The notes: generated by a model not told the origin, from the sequence alone. Positions 43,123-55,589 are shown, counted from the first letter of the stretch. The stretch: DNA of 64,000 nucleotides from Brachionus manjavacas (GCA_019054805.1 JAHQIY010000003.1:2914001-2978000), one strand, 5' to 3'. Program-made: numbers and translations.

Positions 43123-46100
43123 CTAGAAGGAAAAATTAAACAAACTAGTATAATATAATTTTTTTTAATTAGCAAAAGAAATTTTATCTTAAACTTGATT
43201 TAATTTGATTTCTAGTAAAATTATCCGGAAACTAATAAGAAAAGAGCTTTAAAACAAAACCCAAGAAGTTTTTTAGACAAATTTTAACTTTTAAAACTTA
43301 AATGTGATAAAATTCCGATTTTTCGGATTTTTTTCTTTTAATTTAATTAAAACTTGGGTAAAAGTCAGGGAAAAAAGTCACAGTATGACTTTAATTTTTT
43401 TTTTACAATTATTATTTATATTTTTAAATTTTTGAAACAAGTAAAAGTCTTTTCTTGCACTAGCACTTGCACTTGACTTGTGACTTTTAAGCATATTTGA
43501 TTTAATTTCAAAGTAAAATAAATTTTTTAAAAAATCAAAAAAACATTTAAAAAAAAACTAATAAAAAAACTCGAGAAGATTTTTATAATAATAATACAGT
43601 ATTGATTTGACATGATGTTTTTGGTAATTTTACGTAAATTTACAAAAAGAAAATTTTTAAAAAATTATCGTTTTTTTTAATTTTCGAAGAATTTTGGAAT
43701 ATTTTCAATTTCGTTCAATAAAATGAGTTTTTTTTCTGTTGAGCAATTTTACGTAGAATATTTTTGAAAATTCACATTTTTCTTTGGTAAAAATGGTAGA
43801 AAAAGGTGAAAAAAAGAAAAACTTAAACTTAATAAAAATTTTAATTATCTTCAAAAAAATTGTTTTATCAATTTATTTTTTTGTTTTTAAAAATTTTTTT
43901 AATCATACATTTTTATTTTTATTTGTTTTTTTTTTGTTGCGAGGAAGCTCTATAAATTAATTAGAGTTTGACCAGGCTAAATTTTCGAAAAACTATATAA
44001 ATTACTACTTTTTTACGTAAGTTTACGTAATTTTCCGTAAAAATTACCAAAAACATCATGTCAGATCAATACTGTGATATATCCCTTTTCAATCCTCATC
44101 AGTCGCTCATCAAAACCTTTTGAGCAACAACTCCAAGCACTTTACAAAAATTTTTACTTTTCAATTTTCTTTGATTCATCAATTTTTAAACTATTAAATT
44201 TAATTAATTAATTAATTTTTTTCATAGTATTGTACAATAAAAGATTAAAAGTAACCTTAAAACCTTAGAACTCTATTTTCACCATACAGTTCTGCTAAAT
44301 TAAAGTTGATATTACAAAAATTTCGTTTAAAATCTTATTTTAAGATTGTTTAAGCCTCATTTTTCGTAAATATAAGTAAATATTTAACCTGAAAATGTAA
44401 AATAATGTATAAAAAGTGAATTTTTAGTTTTCTTAACTTGTATTTAGGTTTTTTTTAAATTATGTTCAAAAATTGATTTAAAAACGTTCAAATAATAAAT
44501 ATATCGAAAAAAAAAGATCTTTGAAAAATTGAATTATTAAGGTATTTGGGGAAACATTAGATAAAAATAAATTAAATTTTCGATATTGAAAAAAATTTAA
44601 AAACAGTCTAATTTTCAGGAATTAATTTATTTATTTTTTTATTTAAAAATATTTAAATATAATCCAAAAAATAAATAAATTACTTTTAATACATGATTTC
44701 ACATTTGGCAAGTTTTTTTTCTGCTTGACATTTTTCAAAAACTTATTAGTAAAAAACCAAAAAATAATTGATTTTATTTATAAAAAATCAGTCAAAATAA
44801 AATTCAAATTATCTCTTTTAAAAAATTTTAAATAATTTTATAGATTTTTGTTAGGGGTTAAGGCTTTTATCCTGGTTAAAATCTAAGCCATGTTTTAAGC
44901 GTAATATCGTGATGTTGTAATCAGATTGAAAATTAAAAATAATAAAAAAATTAATAAAAAAATGTTAAGTTTAATTATTTCAATTTAAGAATTTTCTCCA
45001 AAAAATGTAAGAACATCAAAAGAAGCCAAAACAATGACCAAAAAAGCAGTAAAAAACTTCAAAATGGTTTTTAGCAAGAATTGCAAACACCAGCCAACTT
45101 TGCCTATATAAACAATGTTCGAGTGCGGATTAAATATGAAAATCAGGAAATTGTAAACCACCTTGTTGAGTACTTTTGGTCTGTATTTAGTGACAATACC
45201 GTAAACACAACATCTCAAAATTTTTTGTCACGTAGAAACTCATTTTGCAATTTTGATGGAGATTCTATCACTTTTACTATCAATCTTTTCTAAATTAGAG
45301 AAATAAGATGCCACAAATCAACAAGGGGTGACAGAATGTATCAATATCCTCTAGAAAAATGCAATACGAGTTTTTCGCTTGCTCTTTTGCCCATCCTCAA
45401 ACGATCAATAAAAAAAGATAAATATTCCTGTTTTTCTATTCATTTTTGCAGTTCCAGGTGATAATTCTGGAAGTCAAGCAAGTGATGCACATTTTTTTTT
45501 TTAATTTAAAGTCTGGACTTGGATTTTTTTTTAATACTTTGACTTTATTTTGGGGCTTTTAAACAACTCTGCAAAAAAGATAAGGCTTTTGCTGAATATA
45601 CAAGGCTAGACCCAGATAACCCAAGATAACCCGAAAGAAGATCCGAAAGAAACTTTATGTGTCCGAATAACAAACAACCTCAGATGGAACGAACAGAAAA
45701 AAAATTGCCATGAAATATTGCTATGTGAGTAAATAAAATTGAAATCAAAATAATATAAAAAAAATTACGTAAAATTATTTCAATTTTAAAAAATTTACGC
45801 TAAAAAGTAAAAATGAAATTAATTTAAATTTTTTTTTTTAAATCTAATTAAATTTTGAAATAAAATTTTTAATTTTTTAAAGTTCTACTGTATTCCCTTG
45901 TTCCATATTGAACCCTCATAATTCTAAATAAGACATAGACGCAGGCAACAAATACAACCCCGACGGAATACTGTATTTATTAAAAGAAATAATTCATCTA
46001 ATTACGCTTTTCTTCAAAATTTTTCGCAATTGTGCGCGATTTTAAGTTAATAAATTTTTGCCTTTTTCCAAGGCCTTTTAACATTTAACATTATTTAGTG

Positions 46101-48460
46101 TCTAAATTAGCGACGTGTCACTGTAGTTAAAAAAGACTTAAAAATGTTTTTTTTAAATAATTTATTTTTTTTTTTTTTCTAGAACGAGAAAATTACTAAC
46201 ACTAAAAGAATAAATGAAACCGCTTTAGAAAAAAATGTCTCGAAACACCTTTGCTATGAGCTAAAACCATGCATCCATGCATCGATTAAATTTAATTTGA
46301 GAAATTTTCGCGGCATTAGTGATAATCAATTTAAAGAACTGAGACACAAGTTTATAAAAGAGCTTGCGATGTATCATTGGCATTAAGGTTTATTTTTTAA
46401 ATTGATTAAAATGAATCCACCTCATTACTTAACTAACTGGATTAGATCCTTTTTAGATAGTAGGACATTTTAGGTAAATGTGAATAACCACTTGAGCGAC
46501 GAATATCAAATAACTGCAGGTGTTCCTCAAGGCTCAGTAATTAGTTCTCTTTTATTTAGTATATTTATTGATGACATCCCCAAAAGTAACAAAACAAATA
46601 ATGAATACTCTCTGCTTTTCGCAGATGATCTAGTTACATTCTTCATTAATAACAAAGAGGGGAACCTAGAAAATAAGATAAATAAATACACAAACGATTT
46701 AGAACAATGACTCATTAAATGGAAAATGAACATATCAGTTGAAAAGTCGTGTTCAGTAGTCTTCTTAAGGTACAAAAAAGAGAGTGATAATCTAAACTTA
46801 AAAATTTATGGAAACAGAATAGTGGGCCAAAAAGAAATCAAGTTTCTTGGTATTAAATTTGATTCTAAGTTAAAATATGATACTCCTTCCAAAATGTTGC
46901 ATCACGAGGCTTTCAATAAACTTAAACTACTAACAGTCTTGAATCGGCGTTTTGAATTGAGTGAGAGATATGTTGGGACAGGACTGTGTCATTCTGTTCC
47001 ATTGGTTGTACATGTATCACATGTAACTCTCTTTTCAAAATATGTCTTTTTTACTTTATTTAAATTTTATTTTAGCTTATTTTACTTTATTTTTATAATT
47101 TATTCTGAAGGAGCTCTAGCTTGTTACAGAAAACAGATGAATAATAAAAAAAATTCTAAAGAGGAAGATGTACAATAGGCTAGAATGAAAAGGAAAATTG
47201 GTGACAATACAAGTTTAAGTTTTTGTTCTCATTGTCAAAACTAAATGTTTTTGTTAATAAAATTAAAAAATTAAAAAATGTTTTCTTTTTATTTTGTATG
47301 GGTCAAAATAGCTCCATTCTAGTCTCTAAAGTAACCTTTAATATCTTCAACGGATAAGGTTGAGTAGAAATTTATATTTTTTCACAAAAAATTATTAAGA
47401 TAAAAAACTGGGCGCAAAAAATAACCTGCTTCAAAATAAAAAAAAACAAACTTACTTTCGAGTCTACCAAGTCAATTTTCTTTGAGTAAATTTTATTAAT
47501 GGATTTTTGCGTATCAAAATTATCAGCCAAATACAAGTCATCTTTGGTGAACGTGTGAACACAAAGTCCAATAATCTGGTCACGTCCAAAAAGATTTGAA
47601 TTACAGACATTAAACACTAGTCTAAAACGAGGTGCACTCTCCACATAGTTAGCCAAACTGTCAAACAAATCGTTCAAACAATTGAACTCGAAAGTTTCTT
47701 CATAGACCGGATTCGACCGGTTTTTTATCAAACGAGTCTTGGCGCATAGCTTCTGGGCAACATTGGCATAAATGTCCCTATTAGGTTCCAAAAGCTCAAT
47801 CTTAATGTACACATTTAGATCAACATTGGACTGGAGCAAGGATATTGGCAATTTAACATTTTCCAGAGAGACTAGATCGATGGCCAATGATCGCCTATTT
47901 GGCTCTAATTGCAAAGAATAGTTCAAGATCATGTTGGGTGTGTGGTGCTGTGGCAAGTGGTCGTTGGACAATATGGTGGCCAGTGAGTTCAACGATGCAT
48001 ACGAAGCTGACGAGTTTCTTGATGACATGCGCCCAAATCGCTCCAAATCAATCGATTCACTTGGTTCACTTTTACTGAATTTTTTTTTTAAATCTTTTAT
48101 TTTTTGAATAAAATTTGTGGTTAGAGTTGTTTTGGCAAGTTCAGCGCCTGGTCTAAGCCGTGTATGGCTGTCTGAAGAAAAAGCTGATGACTTTTCCTCG
48201 CAAGTTCCGTAGCTTGAACACAAATTTTCTTCGTTCAATTTCGAGCATCGTTCTAAAAAAAAATGTCTCTAATTTAGAATTTTATTTTTTCGCTTCACAA
48301 GGCTTCTTCCGCCTTTTTCTATTCCTAATTGATCTCTCTTAGAAAATTTCAAAATTCCCTTGAATAGAACAACTATTTGTGATATTGTCAAGACATAATG
48401 CACAAAATAAAATAGTATTGCCAAAATTATGATTAGAGATTTTTTAAGAATTTTTTTCAA
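42529..48460 (-). CDS. Synaptotagmin-like protein: TM segment, C2A, C2B
   Basis: Exons on the minus strand: a probable first exon ending near 48295 (start ATG 48458-48460), with a TM helix (KSLIIILAILFYFVHYVLTI) and a basic stretch; 47456-48252, with a Ser-rich linker and the C2A domain; 42529-43122, with C2B. The intron 43123-47455 has a GTAAGT donor and TTCTAG acceptor and joins in phase 0 (VDSK|SSDINLGQ). The link from exon 1 to exon 2 is not certain: frames match, but the only in-phase option I see is a 30-nt intron. C2B keeps loop-3 acidic residues (MDWDKVEKND) and the basic RVDKKQTKI strand. C2A has NSN in place of the two loop-3 Asp, so it is probably Ca2+-independent. The likely role is membrane trafficking or exocytosis. 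Confidence 0.78.
43597..44074. mobile_element. 478-bp MITE, Tc1-like ends, within the synaptotagmin-like intron
   Basis: The ends CAGTATTGAT-TGACATGATG are inverted and continue TTTTTGGTAATTTTACG. TA precedes the left end; the right flank is TG, so the TA duplication has decayed. The interior is AT-rich with TTACGTAA palindromes, recalling the element at 40.7 kb. The family is related but distinct. Confidence 0.75.
45075..45300 (+). mobile_element. Pre-RT fragment of a non-LTR retrotransposon
   Basis: The frame reads NQEIVNHLVEYFWSVFSDNT and NFDGDSITFTINLF, like the linker between endonuclease and reverse transcriptase in CR1/jockey elements. It is likely the upstream part of the insertion ending at 47.16 kb. 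Confidence 0.45.
45301..46379. other. Intronic DNA with a partial hAT-MITE end
   Basis: At about 45507-45567 there is GACTT-repeat DNA ending CTTTTAAACAACTCTG, the right end of the MITE family seen at 25.58 kb, without a recognisable left end. A lone CGACGTGTCACTGTAG near 46110 resembles the GACATGTC element. Confidence 0.4.
46380..47160 (+). mobile_element. Jockey-like retrotransposon 3' half, decayed
   Basis: LTNWIRSFLDSRTF leads into GVPQGSVISSLLFSIFIDDI and YSLLFADDLVTFFI (46480-46710), then WKMNISVEKSCSVVFLRYKK and IKFLGIKFDSKLKYD (46726-46890). After about 47000 a deletion joins the frame to a T-rich run and the TTCTGAAGGAGCTCTAGC module with an AATAATAAAA tail (47099-47155). This copy links that module to an RT-bearing element. 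It lies antisense in the intron of the synaptotagmin-like gene. Confidence 0.8.
47099..47155 (+). mobile_element. Retrotransposon 3'-end module (copy 3, attached to RT)
   Basis: TTATTCTGAAGGAGC, TCTAGCTTGTTACAG, then AAAACAGATGAATAATAAAAA. GAGCT and AGCTT/AGCTC can form a small stem. Confidence 0.75.
47456..48252 (-). CDS. Synaptotagmin-like gene, C2A exon
   Basis: Begins with ERCSKLNEENLCSSYG, followed by a Ser-rich linker. C2A spans from about ILNYSLQLEPNRRSLAIDLV to KIYSKKIDLVDSK. FNVCNSNLFGRDQIIGL corresponds to the Ca2+-binding loop 3 region but lacks its two Asp. Confidence 0.78.
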
Positions 48461-50374
48461 AATTAATTGAAGAAATAAATGGACAGAAAAAAAAATTTAA
48501 GTTAAAATTTTTTTTGCATAAAAATCTTAGATAATTAAAGACTTTTTTATAGAATGATTTTTATCAAATTTTTTAACTATTTCGTAGTTCAGCTATATTT
48601 TTAGTTTAAAACCGAAATCGGAAACTTTTGGTAAAATTCAAATAAAAAATTTAATTTTTTTTTGTGTGAAAATGAATGGTTTTCCCTTTTTTTCAAAAAT
48701 CTGCAAAAAAAAATTCCGAATTTTTAAAAATACATTAAATCTTGACTTAAATTTTTAACTATTTTAATAATTCAAATTTTTTGTCTCAAAAATACATTAA
48801 TTAGATAGTTAGACTATGAATTAGTAAAAAAAAATTATCAAATCATTCCAAATTATTTAAAGATAATTTTTTTATTGAAAAAAAATGCCATTTTAAAATC
48901 AAGCTTATTAACCTTTTAAACTTTAGAAAAATTAACAAATGATTAAAAAAAAATTCATGAATCTCTGAAAATAATTTAGGTGATGAGAAATCGAGCTTAT
49001 GAAGTGTATTTGAAATTAATAAAAAAATTATTCAATTGCATAATTTTTATTATTCTTGATGAAATTTCCTTAATATTATTTTAATAAAAATGGATTTCTT
49101 GTTAAGCTTTTTTTATATAGAAGAGTTTTTGATGATAAAATAAATATCCGAATTTTTATAGCTCTCTATGTAAAGGATTAGAGTAAATATCTGATAAAGA
49201 AATCCAGAAAATTAACTAGAAATAATGAGCACATGTCTGGCATTCGATAGATGAGTACTTGATCAAAATTTAGTAAAGTTGGTATGAAAATCTATTGAAA
49301 TTGTTTCAATAAATTAAAATTTCGCATGCACTCAAACACAAAATGGCAAGATTTTTTTTCTATTTTTCATTTTTCAATAATGAGTTAAAAAAGCCCAAAA
49401 ATAAATGGTTTTAAAATTAAAAAAAAACTCCTTCATAAAATTCAAAATATCTCTTTTTATAAAAATTAAATCATTTGATAGTTTTTCCGGTTTTTTTTTT
49501 TTAATTGCGCTTTTTTATAATTTGTCGAAATTTTGGGGAAAACTAAAAGAGAATTATCTAACAGATTTATAACTTAATAATGTTCAATATGTGTTAATTA
49601 TTTTGTTCGATTTTGTATTCTGATTTTTAAAACTAAAAATAAAGCATTAATCAATGAATTTAATCATTTATTTCTTAAATTTCGAACCAAATCAAACTAT
49701 TCTTCAAATAAAATCTATTAATATTAAAAAAATTATTAGTCTAATTTATGGCGAAGCTTATTTAATTAAAAATTTCAATTTTTGAAATCTCACTAAATAC
49801 TCAATTTTCTTACAGAGTCAATGATGGTTAATAGTCCGAAAAAAGTTTTTTTTCACAGTAAACGGTATAAATTTTAAATACGCTTCCTTTTTAGAAGAAA
49901 TCTTCACAAATGATATTCCTTAATAATACAAATTGTTCCTATCATTCCTTAAACATTAAATTCAAAAAATTTTTATATTTAATTTAATTATCCAGAGCTA
50001 TTTTACATCATAGAAAGATAAACTTTTAATGAAAATCAATTAAATTCGTGTTAAATAGTGAAAATAGTTTCTACACAATTATAAATTATTAACAAGGGAT
50101 AAAAATTAATTCAATAAAAAAATGTGAAATAATTGAATAAAAAATAATCTAAATATATATTCTAAGAAGTTTTATTGTTTGTGCTGAAAATTTATGAAGC
50201 CCATAAAGTATTGATTTGTTTTCAAAAAACTTCCATTAATTTTGATAACTGATTGTTAAAATTAAACTATTATTTTGTTTAATCATAGAATTTTTCTTTT
50301 TAAATTAAAGTATATTTATTTTTTTTAACAAATGTCAAATGCAATAAATTATTAACTTTATTTTTTTTTATAAT
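48461..50374. other. AT-rich noncoding DNA upstream of the synaptotagmin-like gene
   Basis: No gene or repeat recognised. Confidence 0.4.
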
Positions 50375-50421
50375 TTATTCTGAAGGAGCTCTAGCTCGAT
50401 ACTAAAAAAAAATAAATAAAA
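50375..50421 (+). mobile_element. Retrotransposon 3'-end module (copy 4)
   Basis: TTATTCTGAAGGAGC, TCTAGCTCGATAC, then TAAAAAAAAATAAATAAA. An orphan copy with no RT upstream. Confidence 0.68.
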
Positions 50422-53400
50422 TTTCACTTTAATTTTGTTTCAATAAAAATAAATATTTTAATCAAAAAGAAGGAATTAAATTGACAATAGTCTTAAAAAA
50501 GTAGCCGATAAAGCAGCTTTTTCCACAGTTTAAATAAATATATCAATAGATAAATAATGTTAGAATAAATCGGTAAATCGATATTTATCTTTATTTTTAA
50601 AGTTTAAGTCAGACAAGATTCAAATCAATTCCCATCGTTTTTTTTATTTTTTAATTTGTAAAAAACTGTTTAAAAAATCAATTTTTAATTAATCCATTCA
50701 TTCATTTATTTCTTTTTTAAAAGTAAAAAATTTCTCTAAAAATTTTTTCAAAATAAAACATTTTAAAATTTAATTTCATGAAAATATAATAAAAAAAAAT
50801 TTTTTTTAAAGACTTGATTTTTCAAATTTCCCCGATATTATAATTAAATTTTTTGGTATTTTTTTCCCAGTAAATTACGAAAATTAAAATTTGCTTAGCT
50901 AACATTAAATCCTAACAGTCAGCAATTAATTTACGAAAATTCTTGAAAATAATATCAGGTGAAATTAACTTTAATCTTGTTATTTCTTAAATAGAATTGT
51001 AAATTTTTTGTTTTTAATAAACAAAGTGTAATTTTCCCCGGAGTACAAAATTAAAAAAACTTAAAATTAAAAAAAAATAAAGATAAAAAATATTTAATTT
51101 TTTTTAATCATTTTTTGATTTAAAATTTTGAAATTTTTTTAAATAAATATACCTAGTTTCAAAATCACAAAAAATAACTTACACAAAATTAAACCATTTT
51201 TTTTCAACAAAAATAAAAAAATAAGATCTCTTCCTCAAAAATGTGGCAGTTTTATTTTTACTAAAATCAACTCAAAATTACAGTTATTTTCGAGAATTTT
51301 ATATTTTTTCCTTCAGGATTATACGGATGTGAACTATCGTAATATCTGATCAAATCACCCCAGGGTATTTCCTTCTTTTAAAATAAAAATGTAGATTTAC
51401 AAACCTTTGTAAAAGAAAAAACAATTTTTTCCGTAATTTTTCTATTGAATTAAATATTTCGGATTTTTTTTCTTTTTTAATTGTTATCATAATAAATTTA
51501 TTTATTTATTTTCAGAAGGAATATTCTCGAGCAAACTATTGTTAATCCTGAAAATTATTCAGAGCTAGACAAAATTACACCTGTTTTCTTCATTAATTAA
51601 TCTTTTTGACGTTTGATTTTCGTCTGCCAGATTCATTTGGAACCAATTTTTTTGTTCAAGCCAAATTTAATTCATAAATAGATTTTATGATTTTGAAAAG
51701 AAAATTCATGTTGACATTCTTAATTTGATCATGCTATCTACTAAAGGTCGGATGAAGCATTTTAAAAATGAAAAGAAAGAAGGATAGAAAGGAAAATTTT
51801 CAAAATCTTAAAAAAGGATAAAAAAATAATTAAAGACACATTGAATTTGCTTGTCATTTAAATTGAATTAAATTTAAATGAGATAGTTTAAACTAATTTA
51901 AAAAAATTGAAATTTTCTAATCTTTCTTCTCTTCGAAAGTTAATTTTTTGTTGATGCTTTTATTAAATTTATTAGTTTATAAAATCTTTTTGATCAAACA
52001 GGTCACAATTAAAAATTTTTATTAGATATTTTTTACAGCTAATAAAATTAGAAAGGCTGAACATCGTCACGGAAAAATTAATAAATTAATATTATTATTA
52101 AAATTTTGAAGTCCCATGGAGAAAAAAAAAATTTTCTAATTTTAATTTTACAAAATACATAATTCACCTTTTTTAAAAAAAACCAAAACAAAAAATTCTT
52201 TTTTACAATTTAAGGTTAGAAAAATTAATCAAACTCATCCTGATATTTATTGTAATAAATATAAATTGATTGTAATTTTTTACTCTAAAAACAGACCGCC
52301 TCAAATAATGATAATTTATAAATTTTTGGAATCTAAATTTTTTTAATTTATCAATTTTTCTACTTACAATAATAAATAATAATTTTATATTTTATATACA
52401 TATGAAAACCTTAGAAATCTGCTTTAATTAGGAAGGCTCAAATAGAATATTTTTGACACAAGGATCATGAATGATGAAAAGGCAGTTTTTTTATTTTAGT
52501 GATTGAATTTTTTAAATCTACACTTGAAAATACATTTTCTTAAAAAAAATTTGATTTTTTGTAAATTTTACTTTTTTCTTTATGCTTTCAAAATCAACCT
52601 AAGCTACACTTGAAGGCAAAAAAACGGAAATTTTTTTGTTTGCTGCTTATTTAGTTTAATTAATTCTCCTTGGAGGATTCACTTTAAAATCCTGAAACTA
52701 AGTAAAATTTGTAACAAAATGTTGGTTTAATTTTATTAATTGAATTTTTTTTTTGAGATAAACTTAAAAATTATTGAAATTTGTAAATTGAACATTCAAA
52801 AAAATATTTTTTATTACCTTAACGTGTAGCTTGATGTTTTTGAGAAAAATAAAAAAAATACTTATCATCTTAAATAGCACTAAACAAAGTCAAACGATTT
52901 CTTAAAATTTTTAAGATCAAATAAACACATTGTCATTCAATAAAACCCCAATAAACAATTATTTGGAACAATTAAAAACTAAAATTTCAGAGTCATTTGA
53001 TTTTTGTAATGCTTCAAGCAATATGTTCCTGATTTTGATAGAAAAAAAAATTTTTTTCAGCTAAAATAAAATTTAGAAAATATTAGCAAAAATATGCTAA
53101 ATAAAATTTTTAGCTTTTTGAACTATTAAATTCTTAAAATTCGAAAAATAAAAAAAAGTCGTTTTACCCTTTAGTTGATTCCAGGGTTTATTTCGTATCA
53201 AATTTTAATCAAAATTCAAAATTTTTTTTAAGAATCTCATATGTTCTTCATCTTTTTTTATGTATTAATGTAATAAAGTCCCTAAAGCTTCTTATATTAA
53301 ATTCTTTCCTAATATTACCTTTTCAGATTGAATATTTTTCGACAGACACTTGTTTTGTCTTAATTTATATTCTTTCGATCAATTTCTAAAAATGAAGAAC

Positions 53401-53494
53401 TTTTGAATTAGTAAAAAAATTATTTTAATAAAATTTTTTTTAAATTATTTACAAAAATAATAATTTTTTAGTAAAATCTGAGAGCGATTTTATA
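50422..53494. other. 3 kb of AT-rich noncoding DNA
   Basis: No gene or repeat that I can support. Confidence 0.4.
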
Positions 53495-53890
53495 CAGTGC
53501 TGCTACGATACCTTGAATTCACCATATTTTACGTAAATTATGATAAATTCACGATATTTTACCATATTTACCGTAAAACATGGTAATCTATAAAAGGGTA
53601 TTTTTCGTAAAATAACGATAATTATCGTAAAATACCGATAATTATCGTAAAATACCGATAATTATCGTAAAATACCGACAATTATTGTAAAATTCAGTGA
53701 AAAAAAAATTTCCAAAATTTCTCGAAAAAAACCGATTTTCATGAAAAAAAATTTTTTTTATGAATTTTTGATAAAGGAAAAAAAAAATTTGATTGAATTT
53801 TGTGACAAAAATTGACGTAAATTTCGGTAAATTTTTGTAAAAAAAAGGTAAAAAATGGTAAAAATCCAACAAAAAAGAAAAAAATGTATT
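53495..53890. mobile_element. Truncated copy of the Tc1-like MITE
   Basis: The left end, preceded by TA, matches the 40.67-kb element closely (CAGTGCTGCTACGATACC onward). A 20-bp unit ATAATTATCGTAAAATACCG is repeated about three to four times (about 53628-53690), where the other copy has one. The right inverted repeat is missing. The ORF 53642-53908 is an artefact of this repeat. Confidence 0.78.
53628..53692. repeat. 20-bp tandem repeat inside a MITE arm
   Basis: Successive copies of ATAATTATCGTAAAATACCG, the last diverged (ACAATTATTGTAAAATTC). Confidence 0.8.
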
Positions 53891-54745
53891 TTTTATTTTA
53901 TCATCCATTGTATTTTTTTTTTTAAAACAAATTATGAAAATTAATATTTAAACATTATTTACATTTTGAATTAGGAAATGTCATATTTTTAATTAATTTA
54001 AGTCAGAGGTATGCCTAATAATCAGAAAAAAGCAAACCAAATTACCTTTGCCGAAGAGATTTATTTAAATTTAGAACAAAAATGTTACCTTGTTTTGATG
54101 AAAAACATAAGTCAAATATTAAATGAAATTTCTTTAAATTAATTACTTTTTTCCATCAAAAGACATTTTGAAAGATGACTAACAATTTGTAACAAAAAAT
54201 CTTGTGTTTTGATTAAATAACACTAATTAATCTTGAGATACTAGAATTTCAGAATCTAAAAATATCACAATTTATCAAAAAGAATAATTACACACATATT
54301 GTTGAATTTTTTTTAAAGGAAAAAATGTCTAATTATTTGAAGAAAATAAAATAGCAAGAATTCCTTCAAAAATTTCAATAGTATTTTAACAACATTTTTT
54401 GGAAAAATTTTTTAATTAGTCGAACATTGCGTTTTCTTACATTTATATGAAAAACCTGCTCAGAGAAAATTAAAAATAGTTATTTTTTTCAAAAAGATTA
54501 ACCAAAATTATGAGGACTAGAATGGCGTCAGAGTATCTATATTTTAGATTGGTTTTAAAAATAGATTATTGAATTTTCACTTTAAAAAGCGATATTTCTA
54601 ATTAATAAATTATAAGCAAAAAAATGTTAAAAATTTTAGAACTTTATTTTTAATCCGAAATTGCCAAAAGATATTTGAATTATTTATTTTAGGCTTTAAA
54701 ATTTTTGGACTAGATTTACTTAAATATTAAGTTCACAGTTATCAC
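53891..54745. other. AT-rich noncoding DNA
   Basis: Nothing recognised. Confidence 0.4.
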
Positions 54746-55140
54746 TAGAAAATTTGGAGCTGATTTTTTTTGTTGTTGTTTGAGTTAACTGACCTCAAAG
54801 TAAGAAGAATGAGGGGTGATTTAATTCAGATCTATAAAATCATTAATGGATATGAAAGTTTAAAACTTATTAATGGAATTAACCTTTCTCCAAATCAAGT
54901 ATACAATTTGAGGACACACAAAAAATTGATGGTCAGAGAAGATGCCAAAAATTTTATGCATTGTTATCATTTTCTGACAAATCGTGTGGTGAAAAATTGG
55001 AATAGCCTGTCTGAAGAAATAGTTAATTCTAAAACAAATAATATTTTTAAAACTAAACTGGATATTTGGCTTAAAAAAAATTATTATTTATTGTAAAAGC
55101 TAAACCCTTTTTGGGTTGCAGTATTTTTTACTACTACTTA
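54746..55140 (+). mobile_element. CR1-like retrotransposon C-terminus and 3' end
   Basis: The open frame to 55096 contains LKVRRMRGDLIQIYKIINGY, LRTHKKLMVREDAKNFMHCY and FLTNRVVKNWNSLSEEIVNS, the typical last segment of the RT ORF with its natural stop. The 3' UTR is only about 45 bp: a stem-loop AACCCTTTTTGGGTT (55103-55117) and a TTTTTTACTACTACTTA tail. This is a short, 5'-truncated insertion. Confidence 0.82.
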
Positions 55141-55213
55141 GCTGTTTTTATTTTTATCGAAAAAAATTACAAATAAAATTATTGAACAATTGTTCAGCAT
55201 CTTTAGTTCAAAA

Positions 55214-55443
55214 CAGACTTGTTTATAAGTCACAGTTTTAAGTCTAAGTCACAAAAATTTAAGTCAAAGTTATGACTTGAACTAAATTTTTTATATAATT
55301 AACAATCACAAAAATCATAAAATGCTAAAAAATTAAATTCTATTTCTTTAAGAAATGAATTTATAAATGTGCGTTCACTTAAAAAAAAAATTTAAGTCAT
55401 TGACTTGACTTGACGTAAGACTTGTGACTTAAAAACAAGTCTG
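55214..55443. mobile_element. 230-bp hAT MITE with perfect 8-bp TSD
   Basis: Ends are CAGACTTGTTTATAAGTCAC and, inverted, CAGACTTGTTTTTAAGTCAC. Flanks are GTTCAAAA on both sides (55206-55213, 55444-55451). Subterminal GACTT/AAGTC repeats match the 82-bp element at 25.58 kb, so both belong to one family. Confidence 0.88.
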
Positions 55444-55589
55444 GTTCAAAAAAAAATTAAAAAACTTTATGAACAAAATTATTTAGGATATATTTTTTTG
55501 CTTGATTTTCAAATATTTGGCTTGAAACTGAAAATATTAAAATAATTAAAAAATTAATTTTAATGAGATAGTAGCTATGCATGAATTAC

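Noticed and set aside
43375-43490. Complete hAT MITE of the GACTT family
   Set aside because: GACTT words and a GTGACTTTTAAGC end are present, but I could not find matched ends or an 8-bp duplication; at most a decayed relic.
44985-45293. Overlapping minus-strand ORF as a membrane peptide
   Set aside because: It shadows the plus-strand retrotransposon pre-RT frame, which reads more convincingly.
51505-51545. Another TTCTGAAGGAGC 3'-end module
   Set aside because: Only TTCAGAAGGA is shared; the AGCTCGG core and the tail are missing.
53642-53908. ORF of 88 codons
   Set aside because: Lies entirely inside a MITE arm and its tandem repeat.
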